Assembly: GCA_041390125.1 (NCBI GenBank)
Contig: JAWKQN010000003.1
Coordinates: forward strand, 310,001-374,000
Reading direction: 5' to 3'
Length of the DNA stretch: 64,000 nt
From: Gemmatimonadota bacterium
GTDB lineage: Bacteria; Gemmatimonadota; Gemmatimonadetes; Longimicrobiales; Gaopeijiaceae
Shown here: positions 1 through 8,037 of the stretch, one piece after another
How positions within the stretch are numbered: the first letter of the stretch is position 1
Layout: each line of letters opens with the position of its first letter
Translations under genes and position numbers: made by a program
The notes under the pieces: model-generated
Databases searched by the model: none
What the model saw: the letters and a program-made list of their open reading frames with translations, nothing else
What the model was told of the DNA's origin: nothing

Positions 1-51
1 GGGGATGGGGAGTTCGGACGAGGCGACGAGGGCGAGGGCGGCGGGAGACAT
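1..51 (-). CDS. 5' end of an unidentified leftward gene (partial)
   Basis: A leftward ATG lies at 51-49. GGAGG (CCTCC at 56-60 on the given strand) precedes it with 4 bases between, which is a textbook ribosome binding site. The 17 codons inside the window stay open and read MSPAALALVASSELPIP. Too little is present to assign a function. It may be an exported protein, since the start is hydrophobic, but that is a guess. Confidence 0.45.
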   Translation of the reverse strand, partial: MSPAALALVASSELPIP

Positions 52-496
52 CGAACCTCCAGGAGCGAAGCGGTGGGTCGGTGAGGCGGCGCGCACGCGG
101 TCGATCGTTCCTGTGCGCCGGACGCCGTGACGACGCCGGAGCATCGGTAGAATCGGTACAGGTGTGTGGGCGTCGCGCGCGCACGGACACGGAGGGCACG
201 GGCGGGATGAGCGAGCCCGCCCCGATCCCGTGCGCGTCCGGAGCGATGGTGTCTTGAAATCTAAGGAGGGATCGGGGCGCTTCCTGGGCCCTCCTGGGAC
301 GCGCGAACGACGTGCGGAAGGTCGCGCGGATCGCCACGCCGCGGCGGAGGCGGCGACGAGGGCTGCCAGGGGCGTTCAGAAGGAAGAACAGGCGGCGCCC
401 GCCCCGATCCCGACCGGGGCGGTCGGAATGCTGTCCATGGAAGAATGGGACAGCTTCTGTCGGGGCTCTGCATGACGCCGCGTCCCGCCCCGCCAC

Positions 497-514
497 ACGT
501 TCCCGCGGGAACGT
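497..514. promoter_or_regulatory. Perfect 18-bp palindrome
   Basis: The sequence ACGTTCCCGCGGGAACGT is its own reverse complement. It could be a dimer-binding operator, or a loop-free cruciform or terminator-like element just past the end of the DUF1207 gene, which is transcribed towards it. There is no U-tract on the DUF1207-sense strand, so an intrinsic terminator is not clear. Confidence 0.4.
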
Positions 515-524
515 TTCCTCGTCA

Positions 525-659
525 GGGGTCGCGCGTTCTCGCCTTGGTCGCGCATCCTCGGCAGGGTCGCGCGTACTCGGCAGGGTCGCGCGTACTCGGC
601 AGGATCGCGTGTACTCGGCAGGATCGCGCGTACTCGTCAGGGCCTCGCGCGTCCGTGTG
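525..659. repeat. 19-bp tandem repeat array
   Basis: Four exact-period units lie at 564-582, 583-601, 602-620 and 621-639, with consensus GGGTCGCGCGTACTCGGCA. Degenerate copies flank them at 525-563 and 640-659. The second and third units of the flanked block are nearly identical, which suggests recent slippage or duplication. There are no unique spacers, so this is not CRISPR. Confidence 0.75.
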
Positions 660-678
660 CGCGTCGCGCCCGTCCGGC

Positions 679-1521
679 TCACACCGTGAGTCGGATCGCC
701 AGACCGTACCAGCGCAGCATGCGATCGAAGAACTGCCCGTGCGGGGACGGTCCGTCGTAGTAGTCGAAGAGGATGGCCCACGGGCGGGTGCGTCCCAGCT
801 CGATCCCGCTCCGGAGGGAGATGCCGGTCGCGCGCTCGGCGCCGAACTCTCCCGCGCGCAGGTGCACGGCGGCCAGCCCACGCGCGCCGAGCAGGCCCGG
901 TGGTGTGCGCGCCTCCGCACCGAGGTGTCCGACCCACGTCGGCAGGCGGCTCGGGACGCGCGTGAACCAGAGCTCTCCGCCGGCATAGACGCGCCCGTAG
1001 CGGTGCTCGCGCGCCGCGAAGAGGTCCACCGCGCCCAGTGATACCTCGAAGCGCTCGATGCCGGACGACAGCAGGAACTCGTCTCCCAGGTGCGAGCTCC
1101 AGTGGTAGAGGCGCGCGCGCGCCGACCACGGCCCCGAGCGGACGGAGACCGGAAGCCCGACGATGAAGTCGGCGTTGAAGAAGTCGAACGAGCGCTTGCT
1201 TCCGTCGAACTGGGCCAGCACCACCGCCGAGACCTCGGCGTCGATCACGCGGCCCGCTGCGTCGGTGCGGCGGAACAGGTCGAACCCGTCCCCGATCCCC
1301 ACCGCCACCACCCGCGCGTCCAGCTCGGGTTGATCCCACCAGAGGTACGCGATGGAGGAGCCCACCTCGCGCGGGTCGGCCACGAGGGGCCGGAAGGCAG
1401 GGGCGGCCTGGGCGGCGAGCGGCGCGGTGGCCAGGAGGGCGGCGGCGAGCGCGAAGAGCGCTCGGGCGCCCAAGCCAGATCCGGCCGGGCGGCCGGAATG
1501 GGAAACGGTCGGGAAGGCCAT
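679..1521 (-). CDS. DUF1207 family exported protein
   Basis: A 280-residue protein with a signal peptide (hydrophobic core about residues 19-37, then the small-residue cleavage region AAQAAPAF). The start of the mature part (FRPLVADPREVGSS), the central NADFIVGLP and the HWSSHLGDEFLL segment match my recollection of DUF1207. That family consists of secreted or outer-membrane proteins with beta-barrel-like alternation and no known activity. The ATG at 1521 has GGAG 4 bases upstream. The gene is divergent from the sigma factor gene at 1660 with 138 bases between. The family call is fairly firm; the role is unknown. Confidence 0.75.
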   Translation of the reverse strand: MAFPTVSHSGRPAGSGLGARALFALAAALLATAPLAAQAAPAFRPLVADPREVGSSIAYLWWDQPELDARVVAVGIGDGFDLFRRTDAAGRVIDAEVSAVVLAQFDGSKRSFDFFNADFIVGLPVSVRSGPWSARARLYHWSSHLGDEFLLSSGIERFEVSLGAVDLFAAREHRYGRVYAGGELWFTRVPSRLPTWVGHLGAEARTPPGLLGARGLAAVHLRAGEFGAERATGISLRSGIELGRTRPWAILFDYYDGPSPHGQFFDRMLRWYGLAIRLTV

Positions 1522-1659
1522 GGGACTCCGTGCGCGGGGGCTCGAGACCGCTCAAGCTAGGGAATCGGCGGCCGAGCGGGGTACCCGGGTGCGCAGACGC
1601 CCGGTCGCACCGCCCGACAGCCCCGTCACACACCCCGGCCCCCGATCGTTCCCCGCACG

Positions 1660-2187
1660 GTGAAGGTCACAGGAGACGAGCCCGAGCCCGTGGACGTCGA
1701 AGCGTTGTACGCCGAGGTCCATCCGGGCCTCTACCGCTACTGCCATCGCCTGACCGGCGATCCGGACGCCGCCGCCGACGTGGCGCAGGAGGCGTTCGTG
1801 CGCCTGGTCGAGCGCGACGTGCAGGGCGCCCCGCACGAGCTGCGCGCCTGGCTCTTCAAGGTGGCCACGCACCGCATCCGCGACCGCTTCCGGACGCGGG
1901 AGAACCGGAGACGACTGTTGGAGATCCATCCCGTGCTGCCCGGCGCGGCGCCCGACCCCGACGACGAGGTCGAGCGCGCGCAGCGGGTAGGACGGGTTCG
2001 CGAGGTGCTGGAGCGTCTGAACCTCCGGGACCGGGAGCTGCTGCTGATGCGGGAAGAGGGATTCAGCTACAAGGAGATGGCCGACGCCGTGGGCGTCGCG
2101 CCGGGCTCGGTGGGCACGCTGCTGGCGCGGGCGCTCGCGCGCTTCGCCGACGCGCTCCGCGCGGAGGGGATCCATGCGACCGGATGA
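1660..2187 (+). CDS. ECF-type RNA polymerase sigma factor
   Basis: A 175-residue sigma-70 family protein. Region 2 covers about residues 14-75 (LYAEVHPGLYRYCHRL, then DVAQEAFVRL and the RAWLFKVATHRIRD promoter-melting helix). Region 4 covers about residues 112-170, with the SYKEMADAVGVAPGSVGTLL helix-turn-helix. Regions 1 and 3 are absent, as in ECF sigmas. The GTG at 1660 is used; a second in-frame GTG at 1690 is possible, but its AGGAG is 14 bases away. The end overlaps the next gene by 14 bases. The order sigma, anti-sigma, TonB-dependent receptor suggests that the pair controls or senses the receptor. Confidence 0.92.
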   Translation: MKVTGDEPEPVDVEALYAEVHPGLYRYCHRLTGDPDAAADVAQEAFVRLVERDVQGAPHELRAWLFKVATHRIRDRFRTRENRRRLLEIHPVLPGAAPDPDDEVERAQRVGRVREVLERLNLRDRELLLMREEGFSYKEMADAVGVAPGSVGTLLARALARFADALRAEGIHATG

Positions 2188-3091
2188 CGGTGGAACGATG
2201 CCGGATGACGGGGGAGCGATGCCGGAGGACGGTGGGACGATGCCGGAGGACGGTGGGACGATGCTGGACGACGGCACCCTCCTGGCCCTGCTGGACGGCG
2301 AGCTGGAGGCCCGCGAGGCCGCCCGCGTCCGGGCCGCCGTGGAGGCCGAGCCCGAGCTGGCCGCGCGTCTGGCCGCGCTCGAGGCCGACGCTGCCCTGGT
2401 CTCGGAGAGCCTCCTGCTGCTCGATGCGCCTCCGCCGGCGGCCCGCTCCGCGGATGTGCTGCCGTTCCGCCGCCCGGACCCGGCCCGGTCGGCGCCGGCC
2501 CGCCGGCGCCCGCACGGGGGCTGGGCCCGGGCCGCGTCCATCACGCTGCTGATCGCGGCCGGGGCCGCGGCCGGCCTGCCGGGCTCGCCGGTCCGGGGGT
2601 GGTTGCGGCTGGGGTGGGACCGTCTGGCGGGCGGGCCCGAGCCGGCCTCCGTACCCGCGGTCGCCGCCCCGGAATCGGCGGAGCCGGCCCTCGACGGGCC
2701 CGCCGGCATCCGCATCGAGCCCGACCTGGGCCGCCTGCGGCTCGTGCTGCGCGACGTCGCGGCCGGCACCCCGGTGGAGGTGGCTTTCGTGGCCTCCGGT
2801 CCCGCCGGGGCCTTCGTCACGGGCGAGGCCCGCTTCCAGGCGGGCGAGGGGCGCATCGACGTCACCGGCCCCACGGGGCCGGTCCGCCTGGAGGTGCCGG
2901 CCGCGGCCACCGAGCTGGTGCTGGTCGTGGACGGCGTCACCTGGCTGACCCGCACCGGGGAGCGGGTGGAGGTGGCGGGGCCGGTGGTGGAGCGCAGCGA
3001 GGACGGCGTGCGCTTCGTGGTCGGCGGCGGCGGGAGCGGTGCGGGCGGCGGCTCGGCCGCGTCCGGCACCCGTAGCCCGTCCGGCGTGTAG
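2174..3091 (+). CDS. Putative membrane anti-sigma factor with repeated N-terminus
   Basis: Up to 305 residues. Residues 1-29 are low-complexity repeats (PEDGGTM). From Met30 (base 2261) the sequence DGTLLALLDGELEAREAARVRA looks like the cytoplasmic helical part of an anti-sigma factor. It lacks the His/Cys zinc motif of the ZAS class. One membrane span lies near residues 117-135, followed by an outer domain rich in beta-strand pattern and a Gly/Ser tail. The gene overlaps the sigma gene and is probably co-translated. There are five in-frame ATGs (2174, 2198, 2219, 2240, 2261); the first has GGAGGGG upstream. The function is inferred from position and topology. Confidence 0.7.
   Translation: MRPDDGGTMPDDGGAMPEDGGTMPEDGGTMLDDGTLLALLDGELEAREAARVRAAVEAEPELAARLAALEADAALVSESLLLLDAPPPAARSADVLPFRRPDPARSAPARRRPHGGWARAASITLLIAAGAAAGLPGSPVRGWLRLGWDRLAGGPEPASVPAVAAPESAEPALDGPAGIRIEPDLGRLRLVLRDVAAGTPVEVAFVASGPAGAFVTGEARFQAGEGRIDVTGPTGPVRLEVPAAATELVLVVDGVTWLTRTGERVEVAGPVVERSEDGVRFVVGGGGSGAGGGSAASGTRSPSGV
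2198..2260 (+). repeat. 21-bp tandem repeat carrying start codons
   Basis: Three 21-base units (2198, 2219, 2240) each begin with ATGCCGGA and end in a purine-rich stretch (GGGGGAGCG or GGTGGGACG), so each puts a Shine-Dalgarno-like run just before the next ATG. A related partial unit precedes them at 2181. The unit length is a multiple of three, so copy number can change without breaking the frame. Confidence 0.85.
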
Positions 3092-3099
3092 CGGCGCAC

Positions 3100-5385
3100 A
3101 TGCTCGCTCCGCTGCTCGCCCTCGCGTTGGCGGTCGCGCCCCTCCCGCAGGCGGCGCCGCGCGCCACCGTGGAAGGCGGCGTCTACACGGTGCGCGAAGG
3201 CGCGCGCGTGGCGCTGCCCTTCGCGAGCGTGGAGCTGGTGGACGGGCAGGGTCGGGTGCGCGGCGCGTCCGCGGACGATCAGGGCCACTTCCGGCTCGTG
3301 GACGTGGCCCCCGGTCCGCACGCCGTGCGCGTGACGCACGTGGGCTACCGCACGGTGCGGCTGGAGGTGGTGGTGCCGGCCAGCGGCGTGCTGCGCGTGG
3401 ACGTGGAGGTCGGAGCCGATCCGGTGCGTATGCCGGGCGTCACCGTGCGCGGCGAGCGCGAGCCCGTGCCCACCGCCGGTGAGGCCGGCGGAAGCACGGC
3501 CGTGGATCCTGGCGCCGCCGTGCGCATCCTCGAAGAGGGGTCCGGCATCGCCTCGTCCGGACTCCTGGACGCCGTGCGCGGGCTCCCGGGCGAAGATCCG
3601 CCGGACGAATCCGACGCGCTCTTCATGCGCGGGTCCGCGCTCGATCTCAAGCGGGTGCGGCTGGACGGCGCGCCGGTCTTCACGCCGTTCCATGTGGGCG
3701 GTCTGATCCCGAGCTTCGACGAGTGGCTGCTGGGTCGCACCGACCTGTGGGTGGGCGCCGCGCCGGCCCGCTACGACGGCGGGCTCGACTACGTGCTGGA
3801 CCTGCGTACGCGGAGGCCCGACCGCGATCGCACCAACGGCAGCGCGTCGGTGGACCTGCTGGGGGCGCGCGCGGCCGTGGCGACGCCGGTGGGCGAGCGG
3901 GCGGGCGTGCTGGTGGGCGGACGCATCCTGCACGGTGCGCTGGAGCGGCTGCTCTCACGTGGCGCCTCACCGTACGGCTACGCGGACGGGCTCGCGCGCG
4001 CGGACATCGATCTCGGCGAGCGCGCCACACTGCGGGCCACCGGCTTCTGGAACCGTGAGGACGTATCGCTCGACTACGCCGTCGCCGGTAGCGTCGCGGC
4101 GCGCGCCGGTCTGCCGGAGCGTGCCGAGTGGGGCAACCGCGCGGGCAGCGTGTCCCTGGAGCTGCCGGTGGCCGGGGGGCGGCTGTCCCTGCTCGCCGCG
4201 GGCGGGCGCTACGACGCCGGGCTGCCGCTCGCGGGCCAGCAGCCGGCCTACGCCAGCGGACACACCACACGGCAGGACGCGTCCGTCGACTGGTCGCGTC
4301 CGCGTGAGGGCGGCGGTGCGCTGACCTTCGGCCTGGACGCCGAGCGCATCGAGGCCGTCTACCAGGCGCGCGGGCTCGCGTCCGACGGGAGCGTGCGCCT
4401 CTTCGACAACGCGGCCGACTCCTGGCTCGCCGCCGCCTACGGCGATGTCCGGATGCCCGTGGGCGAGCGCACCACGCTGCAGGCGGGGCTGCGCGCCACG
4501 CACGCGGAAGGGCAGGGCGTGCTGCTGGCGCCGCGCCTGGGCCTCGCGTGGCTGCTCACGGACCAGGCTGCGCTGTCGCTGTCCGTGGGCCGCTACCATC
4601 AGCTCGTGGCCACCGCGGACGAGCAGATCCCCGAAGGGCTGGCCGCCGCCGTCACGGACTCGACGCCCGCGCCGCCGCTCGGCAACGCCACGCTGTTCCG
4701 GCTGGCGCGCGCCAACCACGTGGTGGTCTCGCTGGACCAGATGCTGTCGCCCACGACCCGGCTGGGCCTGGACGGCTTCTACAAGCGCTTCGAAGGCCTG
4801 TTGTCCGCGCCGGGTGCCGTGTTGTCGTCCTCCGGGATCGACCTGCGCGTACGCCGTTCGGGCGCGCGCTTCGATGGCTGGGCCGGCTATTCGCTCTCGT
4901 GGCACTGGCGCCAGGGCGCGAGCAGCGCCACCAGCGAGCAGTTCGTGGGCCGGCAGCTCCTGAGCGCCGGTCTGGTGGGCCAACTCACGCCCTGGAGCGG
5001 CCTGGACGTGCGCCTGTCCTACGGCGACGGACTGCCGCTCACGGCCGTCGCCACGGCCACGGACGGAGAGTTCGCTCCCGGCCTGGAGAACGCGATCGCC
5101 AGCCCGGATCCCACGACGGTGGCGGTGGGCGCCGCGCGCGACGAGCCTGCGCTGACCGGCGGACCCTCGGGCGACTTCCTGCGCCTGGACGCGGAGGTGT
5201 ACGGCCTCTTCGAGCGGCGCGTGGGCTCGCGCACCCACCAGGTGCGGCCCTACGTGAAGGTGCTGAACGCGCTCGATCGGCGCGATGCCCTCTTCTACTA
5301 CTTCGAGCGCTGGCGTGGCGAGGATGCACGACCGCTGGCGGAGCTGTCCGTCCTGCCGGTGATCGGGATCGAGTGGCGGTTCTGA
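3100..5385 (+). CDS. TonB-dependent receptor-like outer membrane protein
   Basis: 761 residues. A short signal peptide (about 1-18) is followed by a carboxypeptidase-regulatory-like Ig domain (about 25-105; FASVELVDGQGRVRG ... GHFRLVDVAPGPHAVRVTHVGYR), as in SusC/TonB-type receptors. Next come a plug domain (about 115-235; FMRGSALDLKRVRLDGAPV) and a long beta-barrel that ends in a terminal aromatic (IEWRF), typical of outer-membrane proteins. There is no STN signalling domain. The ATG lies 8 bases after the anti-sigma stop. The barrel suggests uptake of an unknown ligand, possibly a siderophore or oligomer. The family is clear; the substrate is not. Confidence 0.85.
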   Translation: MLAPLLALALAVAPLPQAAPRATVEGGVYTVREGARVALPFASVELVDGQGRVRGASADDQGHFRLVDVAPGPHAVRVTHVGYRTVRLEVVVPASGVLRVDVEVGADPVRMPGVTVRGEREPVPTAGEAGGSTAVDPGAAVRILEEGSGIASSGLLDAVRGLPGEDPPDESDALFMRGSALDLKRVRLDGAPVFTPFHVGGLIPSFDEWLLGRTDLWVGAAPARYDGGLDYVLDLRTRRPDRDRTNGSASVDLLGARAAVATPVGERAGVLVGGRILHGALERLLSRGASPYGYADGLARADIDLGERATLRATGFWNREDVSLDYAVAGSVAARAGLPERAEWGNRAGSVSLELPVAGGRLSLLAAGGRYDAGLPLAGQQPAYASGHTTRQDASVDWSRPREGGGALTFGLDAERIEAVYQARGLASDGSVRLFDNAADSWLAAAYGDVRMPVGERTTLQAGLRATHAEGQGVLLAPRLGLAWLLTDQAALSLSVGRYHQLVATADEQIPEGLAAAVTDSTPAPPLGNATLFRLARANHVVVSLDQMLSPTTRLGLDGFYKRFEGLLSAPGAVLSSSGIDLRVRRSGARFDGWAGYSLSWHWRQGASSATSEQFVGRQLLSAGLVGQLTPWSGLDVRLSYGDGLPLTAVATATDGEFAPGLENAIASPDPTTVAVGAARDEPALTGGPSGDFLRLDAEVYGLFERRVGSRTHQVRPYVKVLNALDRRDALFYYFERWRGEDARPLAELSVLPVIGIEWRF

Positions 5386-6101
5386 AGGACCAGGGGTCCG
5401 GGGACGATCGGGCCCGCGCGCTCGCCGCGCTGGGCGATCAGATCTCCGCGTGCCGGCGCTGCCCCCGCCTCGTGGCCTGGCGCGAGGCGGTGGCGGAGGA
5501 GAAGCGCGCCGCCTACCGCGACGAGACGTACTGGGGCCGCCCCGTCCCGGGCTTCGGCGATCCCCACGCGCGTGTGTTGATCGTGGGCCTGGCGCCCGCG
5601 GCGCACGGGGCCAACCGCACCGGCCGCATGTTCACCGGCGATCGCTCCGGGGAGTGGCTCTACCGCGCGCTGCACCGCGCCGGCTTCGCCAACCAGTTCA
5701 GCTTCGAGCGCGCCGACGACGGGCTCGTGCTCACGGACGTGTGGATCACCGCCGCCGTGCGCTGTGCCCCGCCCGCCAACCGACCCACCACGGAGGAGCA
5801 GCGCATCTGCGCCGGATGGTTGGACCTGGAGCTCGGTCTGCTGACCCGCCTGCGCGTGGTGGTGGCGCTGGGGGGGCTGGGCTGGAACGCCGCCTGGTCG
5901 GCCCTGGCCCGCACGGGCGGGTGGTCCCCCACGCCGCGTCCGCGCTTCGCGCACGGCGCGGAGCGCGCGCTGCCCGGTGGGGGTGTCCTGCTGGGCTCCT
6001 ACCATCCCAGCCAGCAGAACACGTTCACGGGCCGGCTCACCGAGTCGATGTTCGATGGGGTGTGGGCGCGGGCGAAGGCGCTCGCAGAGGGACCGGCGTG
6101 A
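5373..6101 (+). CDS. Uracil-DNA glycosylase, family 5 (UdgB-like)
   Basis: 242 residues. The GTG start at 5373 lies inside the end of the receptor gene, with a 13-base overlap. Four cysteines (27, 30, 131, 146) are spaced as in iron-sulfur UDGs of families 4 and 5. The motif GLAPAAHGANRTGRMFTGD (about 72-90) and the C-terminal HPSQQNTFTGRL are those of family 5, which excises uracil and other deaminated bases from DNA. The motif I Ala/His context, rather than GEAPG, favours family 5 over family 4. Sharing an operon with the receptor is probably incidental. The start has only a weak ribosome site. Confidence 0.88.
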   Translation: MAVLKDQGSGDDRARALAALGDQISACRRCPRLVAWREAVAEEKRAAYRDETYWGRPVPGFGDPHARVLIVGLAPAAHGANRTGRMFTGDRSGEWLYRALHRAGFANQFSFERADDGLVLTDVWITAAVRCAPPANRPTTEEQRICAGWLDLELGLLTRLRVVVALGGLGWNAAWSALARTGGWSPTPRPRFAHGAERALPGGGVLLGSYHPSQQNTFTGRLTESMFDGVWARAKALAEGPA

Positions 6102-6117
6102 GCGGAGGCCGCTCCCC

Positions 6118-7227
6118 TCACCCCCCCGGCGTCCACCCCGTGAAGAGGTCGTAGACCGGCCGCTTCGCGCCCGTGGCGGTGCGCAGCGAGATGCTGCCGA
6201 ACACCTTGTGCGCAATCGGCGCGTTCGCGTCGAGCGTCATCGGGTGCAGGAAGAGCCAGTTGATCAGGTCCACCTGCACGCCCGACAGCAGGCTGTCCAG
6301 CCGACCCAGGAAGGCCACCTGCTGGTCCTCTCCCGTCTCCCAGGGCGCCCCGCCCACGAGGTCCTCCGCGGGCCAGCCCGTCTCGGTGATCGCCAGCGGG
6401 ATCCCGTTCAGGCGGGACAGCAGCGGGGAGAGGTAGTCGCCGGGCAGCTCGCTCGCGCGCGCGTGCCCGAAGAACGGGTAGAGCGTGAGGCCCACGACGT
6501 CCATGTGGTCCCCGCCGTGCGCGTCCAGCGCACCCCAGTTGGAGGTGCTCCAGCCGTTGAGCCCGCCGGCGCCCGCGAGGTGCTCGAAGTTGAAGACCGG
6601 CCCCACCCGGGTGCCGGGCGAGACGGCCTTGATGGCGTCGTACATCTGCTCGTAGGCCGCGACCCAGCGCGCGTAGTCGACCGGATCCTCGGCGTAGTAG
6701 AAGTCGCTCTCGTTGCCCAGGAACAGGAACGGCGGCGTCCAGGTGCGCGCCACGTCGACCACCATGGCCTGGAAGGCCTGCGCGGCGTCGGTGTTGGTCC
6801 AGTCGTTGGCCGGGTGGCCGGGCAGCGAGAGGAAGTTGCCCCCCTCGCTCCTCCAGCCGAAGACGAGCACGGGCCGGTAGCCGTGCGCGGCGGCGCGCTT
6901 CAGGACGGCGTCGTGCCCCGCCGGGATCTGTCCCGCGTCCGTGCCGCCGACGAGGTCGTCCCGCCAGGGCCCGTTCTGCATGACCGCGCCGGTCGCGAGT
7001 CCGCCCATCTCGGCGAAGAACGTCTCGATGCCGTTGAAGTCGGCCGGGAAGCCGGCGGGCGACAGCCCCACGCCATGCCACAGGGTATCCGCGGGCGCGG
7101 GCGTGCCGGGAGGATCGGGCGTGGGCTCCACGGGGTCCGGCCCTCCGTCGCTGCAGGCGGCGACCCCCGCCAGGACGGCGAAGCCCACGGCGAACCGGTG
7201 GCGGTGGCAAAGGCGCAGCGGTGTCAT
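6118..7227 (-). CDS. Glycoside-hydrolase-like (TIM-barrel) lipoprotein
   Basis: 369 residues from the ATG at 7227, which has GGGAGGAG about 10 bases upstream. A lipobox (LAGVAACSDG) is followed by a Pro-rich linker (about 25-45). The rest has the order of clan GH-A barrels: FFAEMGG, a GNESDFYY segment (candidate acid/base Glu after Asn) and ITETGWPAE (candidate nucleophile Glu). An endo-galactanase/arabinanase or GH5-like relative is possible; the substrate cannot be read. It is probably anchored facing the periplasm or the outside. It converges with the UDG gene with a 16-base gap. Confidence 0.65.
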   Translation of the reverse strand: MTPLRLCHRHRFAVGFAVLAGVAACSDGGPDPVEPTPDPPGTPAPADTLWHGVGLSPAGFPADFNGIETFFAEMGGLATGAVMQNGPWRDDLVGGTDAGQIPAGHDAVLKRAAAHGYRPVLVFGWRSEGGNFLSLPGHPANDWTNTDAAQAFQAMVVDVARTWTPPFLFLGNESDFYYAEDPVDYARWVAAYEQMYDAIKAVSPGTRVGPVFNFEHLAGAGGLNGWSTSNWGALDAHGGDHMDVVGLTLYPFFGHARASELPGDYLSPLLSRLNGIPLAITETGWPAEDLVGGAPWETGEDQQVAFLGRLDSLLSGVQVDLINWLFLHPMTLDANAPIAHKVFGSISLRTATGAKRPVYDLFTGWTPGG

Positions 7228-7397
7228 GGTGCCGGATCTCCTCCCTCGGGTCAGGGCCTGTGCCCCCGTCCGCCCGAGCACGGATGGTGCCAGGGCGCCG
7301 GGGAGCGGCGGCACCCTCGCGCCCGAGGGGGCGGGACGGTACCTTCCGGGCTCTTTGCGCGACCCCACGGAGCACGACCGGCGGAAAGGATCCCGAC

Positions 7398-8000
7398 ATG
7401 TCGTCCCTGATCGAAGCCCTCGCGGGCCAGGTCCTCAACCCACAGATCACGCGCCAGCTCGGCCAGGCCGTAGGCGCTGACGAACAGGCGACCCGCACCG
7501 CGGCGGCCGCCGCCCTTCCCATGATCCTGGGCGCCCTGGCCAAGAACGCCGGGCGGCCGGAGGGGGCCAGCTCCCTGCTGGCGGCGCTGGACCGCGACCA
7601 CGACGGCAATGTCATGGACGACCTCGCGGGCTTCCTGGGCCAGGGTCGGACGGACGACGGCGAGAAGATCCTGGGCCACGCCCTGGGAGCCCACCGGGCG
7701 CCGGTGGAGACGGCCGTCGGTCAGGCCGCCGGTCTCGATCCGCAGCAGATCACCAAGCTGATGGCCATGCTGGCGCCCGTGGTGATGGGCGCGCTGGGCA
7801 AGGCCAAGCGGGAGCGGCAGCTCGACACGGGCGGGCTCAGCGACATGCTGCGCGGGGAGGAGAAGGTGATGCGCCAGAAGGCGCCCGAGATGGGGCTCAT
7901 GGGTTCCCTCCTGGACAAGGACGGGGACGGCTCCATCGTCGACGACGTCGTCGGACGGATCGGCAAGGGTGTCCTGGGCAGTCTGTTCAAGCGCCCCTGA
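7398..8000 (+). CDS. DUF937 family protein
   Basis: 200 residues from the ATG at 7398. The N-terminal half has the DUF937 pattern (ITRQLGQAVGADEQATRTAAAAALPMILGAL). The protein carries two Asp-rich loops, DRDHDGNVMDDLAGFLG and DKDGDGSIVDDVVGRIGKGVLGSLF, which resemble EF-hand calcium loops and recur in this family. It has no signal peptide. It lies 37 bases before the BON-LysM gene, probably in the same transcript. The biochemical role of DUF937 is unknown. Confidence 0.85.
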   Translation: MSSLIEALAGQVLNPQITRQLGQAVGADEQATRTAAAAALPMILGALAKNAGRPEGASSLLAALDRDHDGNVMDDLAGFLGQGRTDDGEKILGHALGAHRAPVETAVGQAAGLDPQQITKLMAMLAPVVMGALGKAKRERQLDTGGLSDMLRGEEKVMRQKAPEMGLMGSLLDKDGDGSIVDDVVGRIGKGVLGSLFKRP

Positions 8001-8037
8001 CCCCGGGGTCGGGAACGCGAACCGGAAGGAGAGACGG

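Larger units (their letters stand above)
52..678. other. 627-base spacer with hairpins and tandem repeats, no convincing gene
   Basis: No open frame here has a plausible start, ribosome site and protein-like composition. The spacer holds a possible hairpin at 430-454 (GCTGTCC / GGACAGC, loop of 11), a perfect 18-base palindrome at 497-514 and a 19-base tandem repeat at about 525-659. It lies between the start of a leftward gene and the end of the leftward DUF1207 gene, so it must hold the promoter of the left gene and the terminator of the right one. Confidence 0.5.

Noticed and set aside
430..454. Terminator of the DUF1207 gene
   Set aside because: The hairpin is about 225 bases past the stop, has a 7-bp stem with an 11-base loop and its T-rich side faces the wrong strand for that gene. 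Kept only as a note in the spacer entry.
164..475. Possible short gene in the left spacer
   Set aside because: Composition is Arg/Gly-rich without a plausible ribosome site or protein-like pattern. The AAGGAGGG at about 262-269 is not followed by a start codon.
525..659. CRISPR array
   Set aside because: Units of 19 bases are directly adjacent with no unique spacers, and no cas genes are near.
1552..3933. Long leftward open frame opposite the sigma, anti-sigma and receptor genes
   Set aside because: High GC gives long antisense frames. This one has low-complexity Arg/Pro/His composition and no domain, while the rightward genes in the same stretch have clear families.
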